Positions 1 to 10,344 of a DNA stretch of 64,000 nucleotides are shown here, in pieces. Position 1 is the stretch's first letter, and each line of letters starts with the position of its first letter. The position numbers were made by a program, and so were the translations under genes. This stretch comes from Apodemus sylvaticus (lineage: Eukaryota; Chordata; Mammalia; Rodentia; Muridae): the NCBI RefSeq assembly GCF_947179515.1, contig NC_067488.1:40032342-40096341 (forward strand), read 5' to 3'. The notes below the pieces were generated by a model. It was not told where the DNA came from, did no database searches, and saw only the letters and a program-made list of their open reading frames with translations.

Positions 1-240
1 TTATGAGCCAGAGGAATAGGGAGTTTGCTGTGAGATTTTGTCTTCTCAGAATGTCAAAATTGCACCTATAAAACTACACCAAGGTGGCTGTCTAAATATG
101 AGCTGAACAAATAAAACAATAGATGTGCAGAGGGGGAAATGTCTAGGAGACCTCAACGCTAGACAAAGCACTACATGCAACTAAGGAAAGCCAAGACTGG
201 AAAAAGCAGTCTTCCCCAGGAACGAACACTCCAACCAGAG
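1..240 (+). mobile_element. Old L1 3' UTR remnant (Lx-like)
   Basis: The stretch reads like the 3' UTR of older murid L1 families: a block about cysteine-poor, A-rich text with 'aacaaagc.ctac..gcaactaaggaa' and 'cagtcttccccagg' landmarks that recur in Lx-type 3' ends. It has no open frame of note and no visible poly(A) tail or target-site duplication, so it is a decayed piece that runs off the left edge. Bases 241-340 that follow show nothing I recognise. Family assignment is from memory of the consensus. Confidence 0.45.
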
Positions 241-340
241 TGAGACTGTAACCAATGATTCAACCTTGTCAGACTCCTTCCGCATCACCAGTTCACTTTA
301 GGGTACAGTCAGAACATTGCTGTGTGCTTTGATTGAAATA

Positions 341-355
341 GAAAACTAAAGTTAC
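341..355. repeat. Left target-site duplication of L1 (GAAAACTAAAGTTAC)
   Basis: The 15 bases GAAAACTAAAGTTAC occur here and again, without a mismatch, at 6981-6995 immediately after the poly(A) tail. A direct repeat of this length exactly bracketing an L1 is the footprint of target-primed reverse transcription. The preceding A/T-rich bases (AAATA/GAAAA on top, TTTTC/TATTT on the bottom) are a tolerable variant of the L1 endonuclease TTTT/A site. Confidence 0.95.
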
Positions 356-1554
356 GCCCTGGCGGCGGCGGCAGCGGTAGCAGTGGCTGCTCCAGCTGAA
401 GGGCCATCAGCAGTGGAACCAAGGCGACACAGGGTCCAGTTAGGCCCTGCGCCCACGACCACTGACCTTCGCTGACCAGCCGGGCGGCAAGCAACTGCGG
501 TTCTGCGGAGCCTTTCGCTGCACGGAAGCCACTTCAGAACTCGGCTGCCCGCCAGTCAGGAGAGACTCACCGCCATCTTGATCCCGGGCTCCAGAGATCA
601 GTCAGACTGAGGTACACAAACATAATCCTAGGCCCAACACCGCAGGGGTCTGAGCCAGACGGGCGTTGGCCTGCACCCAGGCCCTGGGCTGTTCGAGTGG
701 CCATCGGGGCGCCAACCCAGCCAGGAGTTTTTTTTTTTTTGCCCCGGCCGGTGCACGCGCCGCCATTTTGCCTACAGGAGCCAGAGTGCTCGGGAGGGCA
801 GAGACTGCTAACAAGCGTAGCCTGAGGCTAACAAAACGGGGGTCTAGGCCCCAAAAGGCACAGGACTGACCCCAAGAACTGGGCGGCTTGGTGGGCCATC
901 TGTGTGTCAACCAGCCCAGGAGGTTATTAGCACAACAGACTCTCCCGGTGCTTTCGCGGAGCGCGGACGCGCACGCCCGCCATCCGGGTCACCTGGCGGA
1001 CCCAAATAACAGACATAGCCCTAGGGGAACTTTGCTCGGACCTTGGCCTCCCAGGCGTTTGCCTGGACTCAGGGCCCAGGCGACAAGGCTAACCTAGTGT
1101 GCGCCAGCCCGGTTGGGGAAATCGGCTGCCCAGCGGAGTGAGCGGAGCACAGGGGAGGTCACAGCAACATTCACCTTCGGAGCTCCCTGGGGGTGCACAC
1201 GGGTTCCACCTGGTCCACAGACACAATCTGGGGCAAGGCCTCAGGCAGAAGCCCCCAGCTCAAATCTCTCCGCTTCAGATCAGCCTGGGTGGCCGCCACA
1301 TCTCCAGGTCCCTCAAGAGGCTAGTGGGGGCTTCCGGGCGGCCAGCTGGGAAAAGTCGGTGTGCTCCGATAAATCCTGCGGGCCCCAGCGGGAGCCTTCA
1401 GGCGCCTGCTTTGGGATCTGAACAGCCTGGAAAACAGCACCCTGTCTACAGGCAGTGCAGAGTGTAAGCTGTGCACCAGAGGCCAACGGGGAAGGGGCAG
1501 CTTGCACTGGTGAGTCCAGCACTGACAAGACCAAGTAACACCAGTGAGAGCTAG
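356..1554 (+). promoter_or_regulatory. L1 5' UTR / internal RNA polymerase II promoter
   Basis: About 1.2 kb of GC- and CpG-rich sequence between the target-site duplication and the ORF1 start. It begins with a run of GGC triplets. Two partly similar units can be seen: one near 690-730 (a 'ggccatc ... gccaaccca.ccaggag' motif) and a second near 890-930 with the same order of words. CGCCATTTTG at 761-770 and CGCCATCTTG at 571-580 fit the YY1 consensus, a factor known to set start-site choice in human L1 and to bind murine L1 monomers. A T tract lies at 728-740. The 5' edge equals the start of the inverted 5' end of the second L1 (near 22241) to within some 20 bp, so the UTR looks complete. Confidence 0.85.
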
Positions 1555-2814
1555 ATGGCAAAAGGCAAACGCAGAAACGTCACTAACAGAAATCAAGGCA
1601 ATATGGCAACATCTGAACCAAATTCTCCTCTACCAGCAAGTCCTGGATACCCCATCACACCAGTAAAACAAGATTTGGATTTAAAATCACTGGTCATGAT
1701 GCTGGTACAGGAACACATGAAGGTCATTGAGGAGAAAATGGATCAAAAGTTAGAAGCCCTTGCAAGGGAAACACAAAAATCATTGAAAGAAATCCAGGAG
1801 AATACAAAAGCCAACAAGGAGGAAATGCAAAAAACACTTAAAGAAATACAGGAGAACTTTGCTCAACAGGCTGAGGTCATGAAAGACGAAACACAAAAAT
1901 CTCTTAAAGAAATACAGGAGAACTTTGGTCAACAGGCTGAGCTCATGAAAGAGGAAACACAAAAATCTCTTAAAGAATTACAGGAAAACACAAACATGCA
2001 AGGGAAGGAGCTAAGCAAAACCATCCAGGATCTAAAATCAGAAGTAGAAACAACTAAGAAAACTCAAAGGGAGACAACTTTGGAGATAGAAAGCCTTGGG
2101 AAGAAATCAGGGGACAGAGATGCAAATATCAACAACAGAATACAAGAGATAGAAGAAAGAATCTCAGATGCTGAAGATTCCATAGAAACCATGGACTCAA
2201 CAGTTAAAGAAAATGCAAAGTGCAAAAAGCTTGTAACCCAAAATATCCAGGAAATCCAGGACACAATGAGAAGACCAAACCTAAGGATTATAGGCATAGA
2301 TGAGAGTGAAGATTTACAACTTAAAGGGCCAGCAAATATCTTCAATAAAATTATGGAAGAAAACTTCCCTAACCTAAAGAGAGAGATGCCCATGAATATA
2401 CAAGAAGCCTACAGAACTCCAAACAGACTGGACCAGAACAGAAATACTTCCCGTCACATAATAATCAAAACACCAAATGTTCTAAACAAAGAAAGAATAC
2501 TAAAGGCAGTAAGAGAAAAAGGCCAAGTAACATATAAAGGAAGACCTATCAGAATCACAGCAGACTTTTCACCTGAGACTATGAAGGCTAGAAGGTCCTG
2601 GGCAGATCTCATGCAGACTCTAAGAGAACACAAATGCCAACCAAAACTACTATATCCAGCAAAACTCTCAATCACCATAGATGGAGAAACTAAGATATTT
2701 CACGACAAAACCAAGTTCACCCAATATCTATCCACAAACCCAGCCCTAAAAAGGATAATAGGAGGACAACACCAATACAAGGAGGGAAACTCCACCCTGA
2801 AAAAAGCAAGATAG
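1555..2814 (+). CDS. ORF1p: L1 ORF1 protein, RNA-binding chaperone (419 aa)
   Basis: ORF1p trimerises through a coiled coil, coats L1 RNA in cytoplasmic particles and acts as a nucleic-acid chaperone. Residues 1-45 are the basic, Ser/Pro-rich N-terminus (MAKGKRRN start). Residues about 46-215 are coiled coil; 72-146 hold four tandem units of about 22 residues built on (E/K)TQKSLKEIQEN with variable second halves, a 66-bp internal duplication in the DNA. The RRM-type core begins near 235 (TMRRPNLRIIGI), with the conserved NKERILKAVREKGQVTYKG segment at about 311-329, and the C-terminal domain runs to about 400 (ADFSPETMKARRSW, QPKLLYPAKLS). Length is larger than the usual 370 or so residues because of the array. 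The start is the first ATG after the GC-rich leader and matches the second L1 copy. No stop or frameshift is present. Confidence 0.95.
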   Translation: MAKGKRRNVTNRNQGNMATSEPNSPLPASPGYPITPVKQDLDLKSLVMMLVQEHMKVIEEKMDQKLEALARETQKSLKEIQENTKANKEEMQKTLKEIQENFAQQAEVMKDETQKSLKEIQENFGQQAELMKEETQKSLKELQENTNMQGKELSKTIQDLKSEVETTKKTQRETTLEIESLGKKSGDRDANINNRIQEIEERISDAEDSIETMDSTVKENAKCKKLVTQNIQEIQDTMRRPNLRIIGIDESEDLQLKGPANIFNKIMEENFPNLKREMPMNIQEAYRTPNRLDQNRNTSRHIIIKTPNVLNKERILKAVREKGQVTYKGRPIRITADFSPETMKARRSWADLMQTLREHKCQPKLLYPAKLSITIDGETKIFHDKTKFTQYLSTNPALKRIIGGQHQYKEGNSTLKKAR

Positions 2815-2872
2815 TAACCTTTCATCAAACCCAAATAAGTTAAGCAATCAAATTTAAAAAATAACGTCAAAA

Positions 2873-5800
2873 ATGATAGGAAGTAACAATCACTATTCCT
2901 TAATATCTCTTAACATCAATGGACTCAATGCCCCAATAAAAAGACACAGACTAACTGACTGGATACGTAAACAGGACCCTACATTTTGCTGCTTACAGGA
3001 AACACACCTAAGGGTCAAAGACAAACACTACCTTAGAGTAAAAGGCTGGAAGACAATTTTACAAGCAAATGGTCTCAGGAAACAAGCTGGAGTAGCCATT
3101 TTAATATCAGATAAAATTGACTTTCAACCCAAAGTCATCAAAAGAGACTCTGAGGGACACTTCTTGCTGGTCAAAGGAAAAATACAACAAGAAGAACTCT
3201 CAATCCTGAACATCTATGCTCCAAATGCAAGGGCACCCTCTTTCATAAAAGAAACTTTATTAAAACTCAAAGCACACATTGCACCTAACACAATAATTGT
3301 TGGTGACTTCAACACTGCACTTTCCTCAATGGACCGATCAGGAAAACAGAAACTAAACAAGGACACAATGAAACTAATTGAAGCTTTGGACCAATTAGAT
3401 TTAACTGATATATATAGAACATTCTATCCTAAAACAAAAGAATATACCTTTTTTTCAGCACCTCATGGTACCTTCTCCAAAATCGACCATATAATTGGTC
3501 ACAAGACAGACCTCAACAAATATAAAAAGATAGAACTAATCCCATGCCTCCTATCTGATCACTATGGAATAAAAGTGGTCTTCAATAGCAACAGAAACAA
3601 CAGAAAACCCACAAACACGTGGAGATTGAACAATACTCTACTCAATGACACCTTGGTCAAGGAAGAAATAAAGAAAGAAATTAAAGACTTTTTAGAACAC
3701 AATGAAAATGAAAACACAACATACCCAAATCTATGGGACACAATGAAAGCAGTGCTAAGAGGAAAACTCATAGCCCTGAGTGCCTCCAAAAAGAAAATGG
3801 AGAGAGCATACATTACCAACTTAATGACACACCTGAAAGCCCTAGAACAAAAAGAAGCTATTTCACCCAGGAGGAGTAGAAGGCAGGAAATCATCAAACT
3901 CAGGGCCAAAATCAATCAAGTAGAAACAAAGAGAACCATACAAAAAATCAACAAAACTAGGAGCTGGTTCTTTGAGAAAATCAACAAGATAGATAAACCC
4001 TTAGCCAGACTGACCAAAGGGCACAGAGAAAGTATCCAAATTAACAAACTTAGAAATGAAAAGGGAGACATAACAACGGAAACTGAGGAAATCCAAAAAA
4101 TCATCAGATCCTACTACAAGAGCCTGTACTCAACACAACTGGAGAATCTGGAGGAAATGGACAATTTCCTTGACAGATACCAAATACCAAAATTAAATCA
4201 GGACCAACTAGACCATCTAAACAGTCCCATAAAGCCTAAAGAAATAGAAGGAATCATAGAAAGTCTTCCAACCAAAAAAAGCACAGGACCAGATGGTTTC
4301 AGTGCAGAATTCTACCAGACCTTCAAAGAAGAGTTAACACCAATACTCTTCAAACTATTCCACAAAATAGAAACAGAAGGAACACTACCCAATTCCTTCT
4401 ACGAAGCCACAATTACGCTGATACCAAAGCCACACAAAGATCCAACAAAGAAAGAGAACTTCAGACCAATTTCCCTTATGAACATCGATGCAAAAATACT
4501 CAACAAAATTCTTGCCAACCGAATCCAAGAACACATCAAAACGATCATCCACCATGATCAAGTAGGCTTTATCCCGGGAATGCAGGGTTGGTTCAATATA
4601 CGGAAATCCATCAATACAATCCACTACATAAACAAACTCAAAGAACAAAATCATATGGTCATTTCATTGGATGCTGAAAAAGCATTTGACAAAATTCAGC
4701 ATCCTTTCATGCTTAAAGTCTTGGAGAGAACAGGAATTCAAGGCCCATACCTAAACATAGTAAAAGCAATATACAGCAAACCGGTAGCCAGCATCAAACT
4801 AAACGGAGAGAAACTTGAAGCAATCCCACTGAAATCAGGGACCAGACAAGGCTGCCCCCTTTCTCCTTATCTTTTCAATATTGTACTTGAGGTACTAGCT
4901 CGGGCAATTCGACAACATAAGGAGGTCAAAGGGATACAAATTGGAAAGGAGGAAGTCAAACTATCATTATTTGCAGACGACATGATCGTCTACCTAAGTG
5001 ACCCAAAGAACTCCACTAGAGAGCTCCTACAGCTGATAAACAACTTCAGCAAAGTGGCAGGTTACAAAATCAACTCAAGCAAATCAGTGGCCTTCCTATA
5101 CTCAAAGGATAAGCAGGCTGAGAAAGAAATTAGGGAAATGACCCCCTTCACAATAGCCACAAACAGTATAAAGTATCTTGGGGTGACTCTTACCAAACAT
5201 GCGAAAGATCTGTATGGCAAGAACTTCAAGACTCTGAAGAAGGAAATGGAAGAAGACCTCAAAAAATGGGAAAACCTCCCATGCTCATGGATCGGTAGAA
5301 TCAATATAGTTAAAATGGCCATTTTGCCTAAAGCACTATACAGATTCAATGCAATACCCATCAAAATCCCAACTCAATTCTTCACAGAGTTAGAAAGAGC
5401 AATTATCAAATTCATCTGGAACAACAAAAAACCCAGGATAGCTAAAACTATTCTCAGCAACAAAAGAAAATCTGGGGGAATCAGTATCCCTGACCTCAAG
5501 CAATACTACAGAGCAATAGTGTTAAAAACTGCATGGTATTGGTACAGTGACAGGCAGGAGGATCAATGGAACAGGATTGAAGATCCAGAAATGAACCCAC
5601 ACACCTATGGCCACTTGATCCTCGACAAAGAGGCTGAAAACATCCAATGGAAAAAAGATAGCCTTTTCAACAAATGGTGCTGGTTCAACTGGAGGTCAGC
5701 ATGCAGAAGAATGCGAATTGATCCATCCTTGTCTCCTTGTACTAAGCTCAAATCCAAATGGATCAAGGACCTCCACATAAAGCCAGACACTCTGAAGCTA

Positions 5801-6697
5801 ATAGAAAAGAAACTGGGGAAGACCCTTGAGGACATCGGTACAGGGAGAAAGTTTCTGAACAGAACACCAATGGCGTATGCTCTAAGAGCAAGAATTGACA
5901 AATGGGACCTCATAAGGTTACAGAGTTTCTGTAAGGCAAAGGACACCGTCAAGAGGACAGATCGGCAACCAACAAATTGGGAAAAGATCTTCACCAATCC
6001 TACATCAGATAGAGGGCTAATATCCAATATATATAAAGAACTCAAGAAGTTAGACTCCAGAAAACCGAACAACCCTATTAAAAAATGGGGTACAGAGTTA
6101 AACAAAGAATTCTCACCTGAAGAACTTCGGATGGCGGAGAAGCATCTTAAAAAATGCTCCACTTCATTAGTCATTAGGGAAATGCAAATCAAAACAACCC
6201 TAAGATTTCATCTTACACCAGTCAGAATGGCTAAGATTAAAAATTCAGGAGACAGCAGGTGTTGGAGAGGGTGCGGAGAAAGAGGAACACTCCTCCACTG
6301 CTGGTGGGGTTGCAAATTGGTACAACCACTCTGGAAAGCAGTCTGGCGGTTCCTCCGAAAACTGGGCACCTCACTTCCAGAAGATCCTGCTATACCACTC
6401 CTGGGCATATACCCAGAGGATTCCCCACCATGTAATAAGGATACATGCTCTACTATGTTCATAGCAGCCCTATTTATAATTGCCAGATGCTGGAAAGAAC
6501 CCAGGTATCCCTCAACAGAAGAGTGGATACAAAAAATGTGGTATATCTACACAATGGAGTACTATTCAGCCATTAGAAACAATGAATTCATGAAATTCTT
6601 AGGCAAATGGATGGAGCTAGAGAACATCATACTAAGTGAGGTAACCCAGACTCAAAAGGTGAATCATGGTATGCACTCACTAATAAGTGGTTATTAA
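2873..6697 (+). CDS. ORF2p: L1 ORF2 protein: endonuclease and reverse transcriptase (1274 aa)
   Basis: ORF2p nicks chromosomal DNA and reverse-transcribes L1 RNA at the nick. The APE-type endonuclease fills residues 1-239; the catalytic set is present at the numbering known from human L1: N14, E43 (LQETHL), D145 and N147 (VGDFNT), D205 (SKIDHIIGH), D229 and H230 (SDHYG). A Z-domain linker follows. The reverse transcriptase shows the FADD motif at 700-703 (D702, D703) followed by MIVYLS. The C-terminal zinc-knuckle-like segment has C1130 and C1134, then the LLHCWWGC block. It lies 58 bp after ORF1 and is translated at low level from the same RNA in known L1s. Length is close to the 1275 of human L1. 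No premature stop or frameshift is seen. Confidence 0.95.
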   Translation: MIGSNNHYSLISLNINGLNAPIKRHRLTDWIRKQDPTFCCLQETHLRVKDKHYLRVKGWKTILQANGLRKQAGVAILISDKIDFQPKVIKRDSEGHFLLVKGKIQQEELSILNIYAPNARAPSFIKETLLKLKAHIAPNTIIVGDFNTALSSMDRSGKQKLNKDTMKLIEALDQLDLTDIYRTFYPKTKEYTFFSAPHGTFSKIDHIIGHKTDLNKYKKIELIPCLLSDHYGIKVVFNSNRNNRKPTNTWRLNNTLLNDTLVKEEIKKEIKDFLEHNENENTTYPNLWDTMKAVLRGKLIALSASKKKMERAYITNLMTHLKALEQKEAISPRRSRRQEIIKLRAKINQVETKRTIQKINKTRSWFFEKINKIDKPLARLTKGHRESIQINKLRNEKGDITTETEEIQKIIRSYYKSLYSTQLENLEEMDNFLDRYQIPKLNQDQLDHLNSPIKPKEIEGIIESLPTKKSTGPDGFSAEFYQTFKEELTPILFKLFHKIETEGTLPNSFYEATITLIPKPHKDPTKKENFRPISLMNIDAKILNKILANRIQEHIKTIIHHDQVGFIPGMQGWFNIRKSINTIHYINKLKEQNHMVISLDAEKAFDKIQHPFMLKVLERTGIQGPYLNIVKAIYSKPVASIKLNGEKLEAIPLKSGTRQGCPLSPYLFNIVLEVLARAIRQHKEVKGIQIGKEEVKLSLFADDMIVYLSDPKNSTRELLQLINNFSKVAGYKINSSKSVAFLYSKDKQAEKEIREMTPFTIATNSIKYLGVTLTKHAKDLYGKNFKTLKKEMEEDLKKWENLPCSWIGRINIVKMAILPKALYRFNAIPIKIPTQFFTELERAIIKFIWNNKKPRIAKTILSNKRKSGGISIPDLKQYYRAIVLKTAWYWYSDRQEDQWNRIEDPEMNPHTYGHLILDKEAENIQWKKDSLFNKWCWFNWRSACRRMRIDPSLSPCTKLKSKWIKDLHIKPDTLKLIEKKLGKTLEDIGTGRKFLNRTPMAYALRARIDKWDLIRLQSFCKAKDTVKRTDRQPTNWEKIFTNPTSDRGLISNIYKELKKLDSRKPNNPIKKWGTELNKEFSPEELRMAEKHLKKCSTSLVIREMQIKTTLRFHLTPVRMAKIKNSGDSRCWRGCGERGTLLHCWWGCKLVQPLWKAVWRFLRKLGTSLPEDPAIPLLGIYPEDSPPCNKDTCSTMFIAALFIIARCWKEPRYPSTEEWIQKMWYIYTMEYYSAIRNNEFMKFLGKWMELENIILSEVTQTQKVNHGMHSLISGY

Positions 6698-6980
6698 CCT
6701 AGAAAACTGGAATACCCAAAACATAATCCACACATCAAATGAGATACAAGAAGAAAGCAGGAGTGGTCCCTGGTTCTGGAAAGACTCAGTGAAACAGTAT
6801 TTGGCAAAACCAGAACGGGGAACTGGGAAGGGGTGGGAGGGAGGACAGGGGAAGAGAAGGGGGCTTACGGGACTTTCGGGGAGTGGGGGGGGCTAGAAAA
6901 GGGGAAATCATTTGAAATGTAAATAAATTATATCAAATAAAAAAAAAAAGACAAAAAAAAAAAAAAAAAAAAAAAAAAAA
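6698..6980 (+). other. L1 3' UTR with G-rich tract and poly(A) tail
   Basis: Between 6813 and 6895 the strand is almost free of C and T and has many runs of three to eight G, ending in an eight-G run near 6886-6893. Such a guanine-rich 3' UTR block is conserved in mammalian L1s and can fold as G-quadruplex. Downstream come AATAAA-type signals (near 6921 and 6935) and the tail, roughly 6936-6980, in which one G and one C interrupt the A run. Confidence 0.85.
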
Positions 6981-6995
6981 GAAAACTAAAGTTAC
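6981..6995. repeat. Right target-site duplication of L1
   Basis: Exact second copy of GAAAACTAAAGTTAC, directly after the last A of the tail. It fixes the 3' boundary of the insertion. Confidence 0.95.
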
Positions 6996-8400
6996 TGTCA
7001 TGTGGATAGGTATTGTGAGTAAAAATATGGGACTGTTAGGACAAAAGTGTCTCATTTCTAAGTCCAACCAAAATAAAGGAGAACAAAATAAAAAGTTCAT
7101 GGAAAGATGATTCCTCACTTGGAAGTAAAAGTATGCTTGTGAGGAGAGTTAAACAAGCCTAAGAAACTGAAATCCCTCAAGACAGAGGGCACATCTAAAG
7201 ACAGAAAGATAAAACCCACACAGATCTGAAACAGCAAAACGCAAGTCCTGTTGAGCACAGAAGAGATAGGAAGTGTGAGGGCCAGAGAGAAATTTATGAT
7301 TTAAAGTCAAATATCCCAGAGAGCTTTTCTTTTATTGTCTTGGTTTGCTTCCTTTTTCTTTTTGTTTGACTTTTTTTTTTTTTTTGTTTTTTTGTTTTTT
7401 TGTTTACTTGCTTTACAACACACTTTGGGGGAAGCTATGAGAAACTGTAATACTTTTTAGATACACTTTTCTAAACTCTGGTTGCCCACTTACAAAAGCA
7501 CAAATGGAAGTTGTGATGGATCCATTTTTTGCAATATAATAACTGAAGTCTGGTGTTTTAGGCCCTAGGAAGAATGGAAAGGATTTAGTGAGTTCTCGCG
7601 TCAAGGCTGAACTGGCAGGGATTTCAACAACAGACAGAGATATAGGAGTGACTTCAACAAGTATGCTTTTTGATTCAGAAATTCTTGGTTTAGATAAATT
7701 CAGGGATGGTCATACGGTAAAAATTATTTTTAATTTTCTGACAAACTTCCATATTCATTTCCACAGCAGATACCAACATTTACACTCACAATAAGAATGT
7801 ATAAAGTAAAACTAATCAGTATATCTATCTTCAATAAAAAAAAACCAGACCCCACACGTTTTATATTATTTATCTATTCATAAGATAAATGGCCCACTTA
7901 AGATGACAGTTTATCAAAATGATTTGAAAAGATATAGTGAGGATTAAAGACATTAGTAGGTCATATTGTAGCATGTGTGGAAGAACACCAGCAGGGAGCT
8001 GTTATCCTAGCTCAAAGTCCAAAGAGGACAGTAAGTTCCAAAAGCACACTATGGGGAGAAGCTGGTTCCCCAGGCTGGAACAACTGCAGATGATGAGACA
8101 TTTCCATTTTCAAAAAAATATGTCTCTCTAAACTGAGACTATATGGAGAATTCACTTAATGGTTAGGAGACAAATGCTAGCCAAAAACAAATCGACCAGA
8201 GGAAAGTACACATCTCTTCCATATGAGTTTTGTCTTTTTCTACGTGAAAAGTATGAACCCTAACAAAGTCACTATTTGATCAACAAATTTATTCAGTTAG
8301 GTCGACACCAAGGAATGATAGTCCACAAGATGTCATCTTAATGAACTGTGGCAGTGAAGTAGAGCTTAGGAGACATCATAACATACACCTCTGTTCTTAC
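6996..8400. other. AT-rich unique sequence, no gene recognised
   Basis: I see no gene here. A T-rich tract with G interruptions lies at 7341-7406. Small frames at 7588-7794 and 7937-8131 have no recognisable domain and look like chance. Confidence 0.6.
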
Positions 8401-8404
8401 ATCA

Positions 8405-8590
8405 ATTTTAGACAACATCTACTTAACGTGCATGTGATGGAGTACTAGGTGTGCAAGGGCCACAGTTGGGATGACAACTTTTGAAAATCCATGTTGTTCT
8501 TCTACCACATCAGTTCTAGGGATCAAACCCATGTCCTTGGGCTTGGCAGCAAGTATCTTTTTCTGCCAAGCTGCTTTGCAAATGTGTTAG
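8405..8590 (-). mobile_element. Diverged B3/B4-type SINE
   Basis: The plus strand reads as the reverse complement of a B3-like SINE: 'gttctagggatcaaacccatgtcc' followed by 'ggcttggcagcaagtatctttt', which correspond to the antisense tRNA-derived head. Bases upstream (about 8405-8500) are weaker. The element is heavily mutated and boundaries are approximate. Confidence 0.55.
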
Positions 8591-8599
8591 GCATTGATA

Positions 8600-9670
8600 T
8601 ATGTTTAATAACGATAGTAGCTCTACACTGAAAAGAAATATAGTTCATCTGAAAATAGTAAACAATATTTTATAATTCTTCTGCTATGGAGTAAGCAGAA
8701 AAATCTCTATGCTATTTAGTGTCTCAGTTTGAAGAATATGTATATAGCCTATGGACCATAAGAAGAACTTTAAGTTGTGCCCCTGAAAAAATATTTATAA
8801 TAATTGAATATCCAAAAAATAATTATAAAACAATCAAACTTCCTTGATTTATCTACATTCATATATCATGTGTATCTTTCTATCTCTACATAGAATGAAA
8901 ATGAAGAGAGAGAAATAATAAAATTGTATTTCATCATGTTTAAAGGTTTGTATGCCATAAATCCTGACTAGAACAATAAGAGAAGTCTTATTATCAACCA
9001 ATATAAATAATGTAAAAATAATAATTTTGCCACCTCTCTCATTTTATCTTGTCTTAAAGATGTTATAAGAAATGGGCCTTCCTATTTCATATAACAATAA
9101 AGGTTACAAGTTACGACAGTTTCATCTTCAAAGCCTTTTATAAATGACTGCGAATATTGCCTTAGCATTAATTTAATCTGCAGAAGCACCCACTGGAGAG
9201 CAGCCATTACTCCTGATTTATGTCTATTTTATTAGCTCCAGTTACCCGAGCAGATACAGCAAGCTTTGAAACCAGCCTTCCCAAGCCTTGTAAACTGTTA
9301 GTATAAACTCAATTTATCTGTTGGCATAAACTTGGTATCTGCTCTCCTTTGGAAGTCTTAATTTAATAAACTAAACTGTCTAAGGTGAAGGGAATGTGGT
9401 TTATAGACATCAGCTCATCAGATCCTAGGTCTCCTGAGAGCTTCATCCTTGTAAAAACTATGGGATGTTTTCATTGGGGTAACTGAACTTTTTCACATAG
9501 GAACCATGCATGAGTCAAAAAGAAATTGTCCTACAGCATATGAAGTCATTTTTAAGATTTTTCATGGCCTGTCTTGCAGTTCATACTACTTTTTTCTTCC
9601 CAGCAAACAAGAACAAATCTAGTTAATGTATACATCAATAGCTCTAGGCAGTAGTTCTTCTGTTATTTTG
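8600..9670. other. AT-rich unique sequence, no gene recognised
   Basis: No coding frame or repeat is clear. The part around 9150-9450 is less AT-biased than its surroundings and has no repeat signature, so it could include conserved non-coding sequence, but nothing in the sequence proves this. Confidence 0.4.
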
Positions 9671-9677
9671 CTTCCTG

Positions 9678-9679
<2 letters not shown>

Positions 9680-9768
<89 letters not shown>
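9680..9768. repeat. Compound (CT)n(CA)n microsatellite
   Basis: An uninterrupted CT run (9680-9725) switches directly to an uninterrupted CA run (9725-9768). Perfect long dinucleotide arrays of this kind are typical of murid genomes and are highly mutable. A shorter CA run lies at 10158-10180. Confidence 0.95.
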
Positions 9769-9769
<1 letters not shown>

Positions 9770-10344
9770 TAAAGTTTCAGGTTCTAACCTCAGAGTGCCT
9801 ATTCTCAAATTCTTCAAGCTCTCTCTTTATGATGCTTTATGAATGGCTATTAAAAATGGAAATTACTAGCTAATATTACTGAAAAAAGAATGTATCTGGT
9901 ACCTAGCACTTAGTAGTCCCTTAGTTAAATTAGCCATTAATAAGTACTATTAGAATCATTTCATGTATCTTTATAAATGGCATACATTTCTTAGAACATT
10001 ACTTGTAATAACGGAAATTTAATTGGTTCTTCATGGATAAAATCCATGGCTTGGGTAAGGAATTCACACACCACTTTTGCATATACTACCATATGCTCTT
10101 TGTTTTCTACTAGAGAAAGTCCATATACTGATAAGGAAGAGGTCATTCTAAAATGTGACACACACACCACACACACACACTCTCCCTTGCTTTCTGTACT
10201 TGACCTTTGATTGAGTTGAGCATAGAAATCCCTATTAGTACTCCAATATGTTTCATCTGTCAGAAGCATGTTCACCCACTTGACTACACAAGTGTTACTA
10301 GCTTAATAATGGTCTTCCTGCTTGTGGGAGTTATTCCTGCTCAT

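Larger units (their letters stand above)
356..6980 (+). mobile_element. L1: Full-length, apparently intact young L1 retrotransposon
   Basis: Order of parts: 5' UTR 356-1554, ORF1 1555-2814, a 58-bp inter-ORF gap, ORF2 2873-6697, 3' UTR to about 6936, then an A-rich tail to 6980 with two non-A interruptions. It is flanked by a perfect 15-bp direct repeat (341-355 and 6981-6995). Both frames are uninterrupted and the 5' UTR is still rich in CpG, which decays quickly in methylated repeats; together with the flawless duplication this indicates a recent insertion. The ORF1 tandem coiled-coil array and the G-rich 3' UTR match rat-type L1 as I know it. Whether it is active cannot be read from sequence alone: a single missense change could inactivate it. 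Confidence 0.95.
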
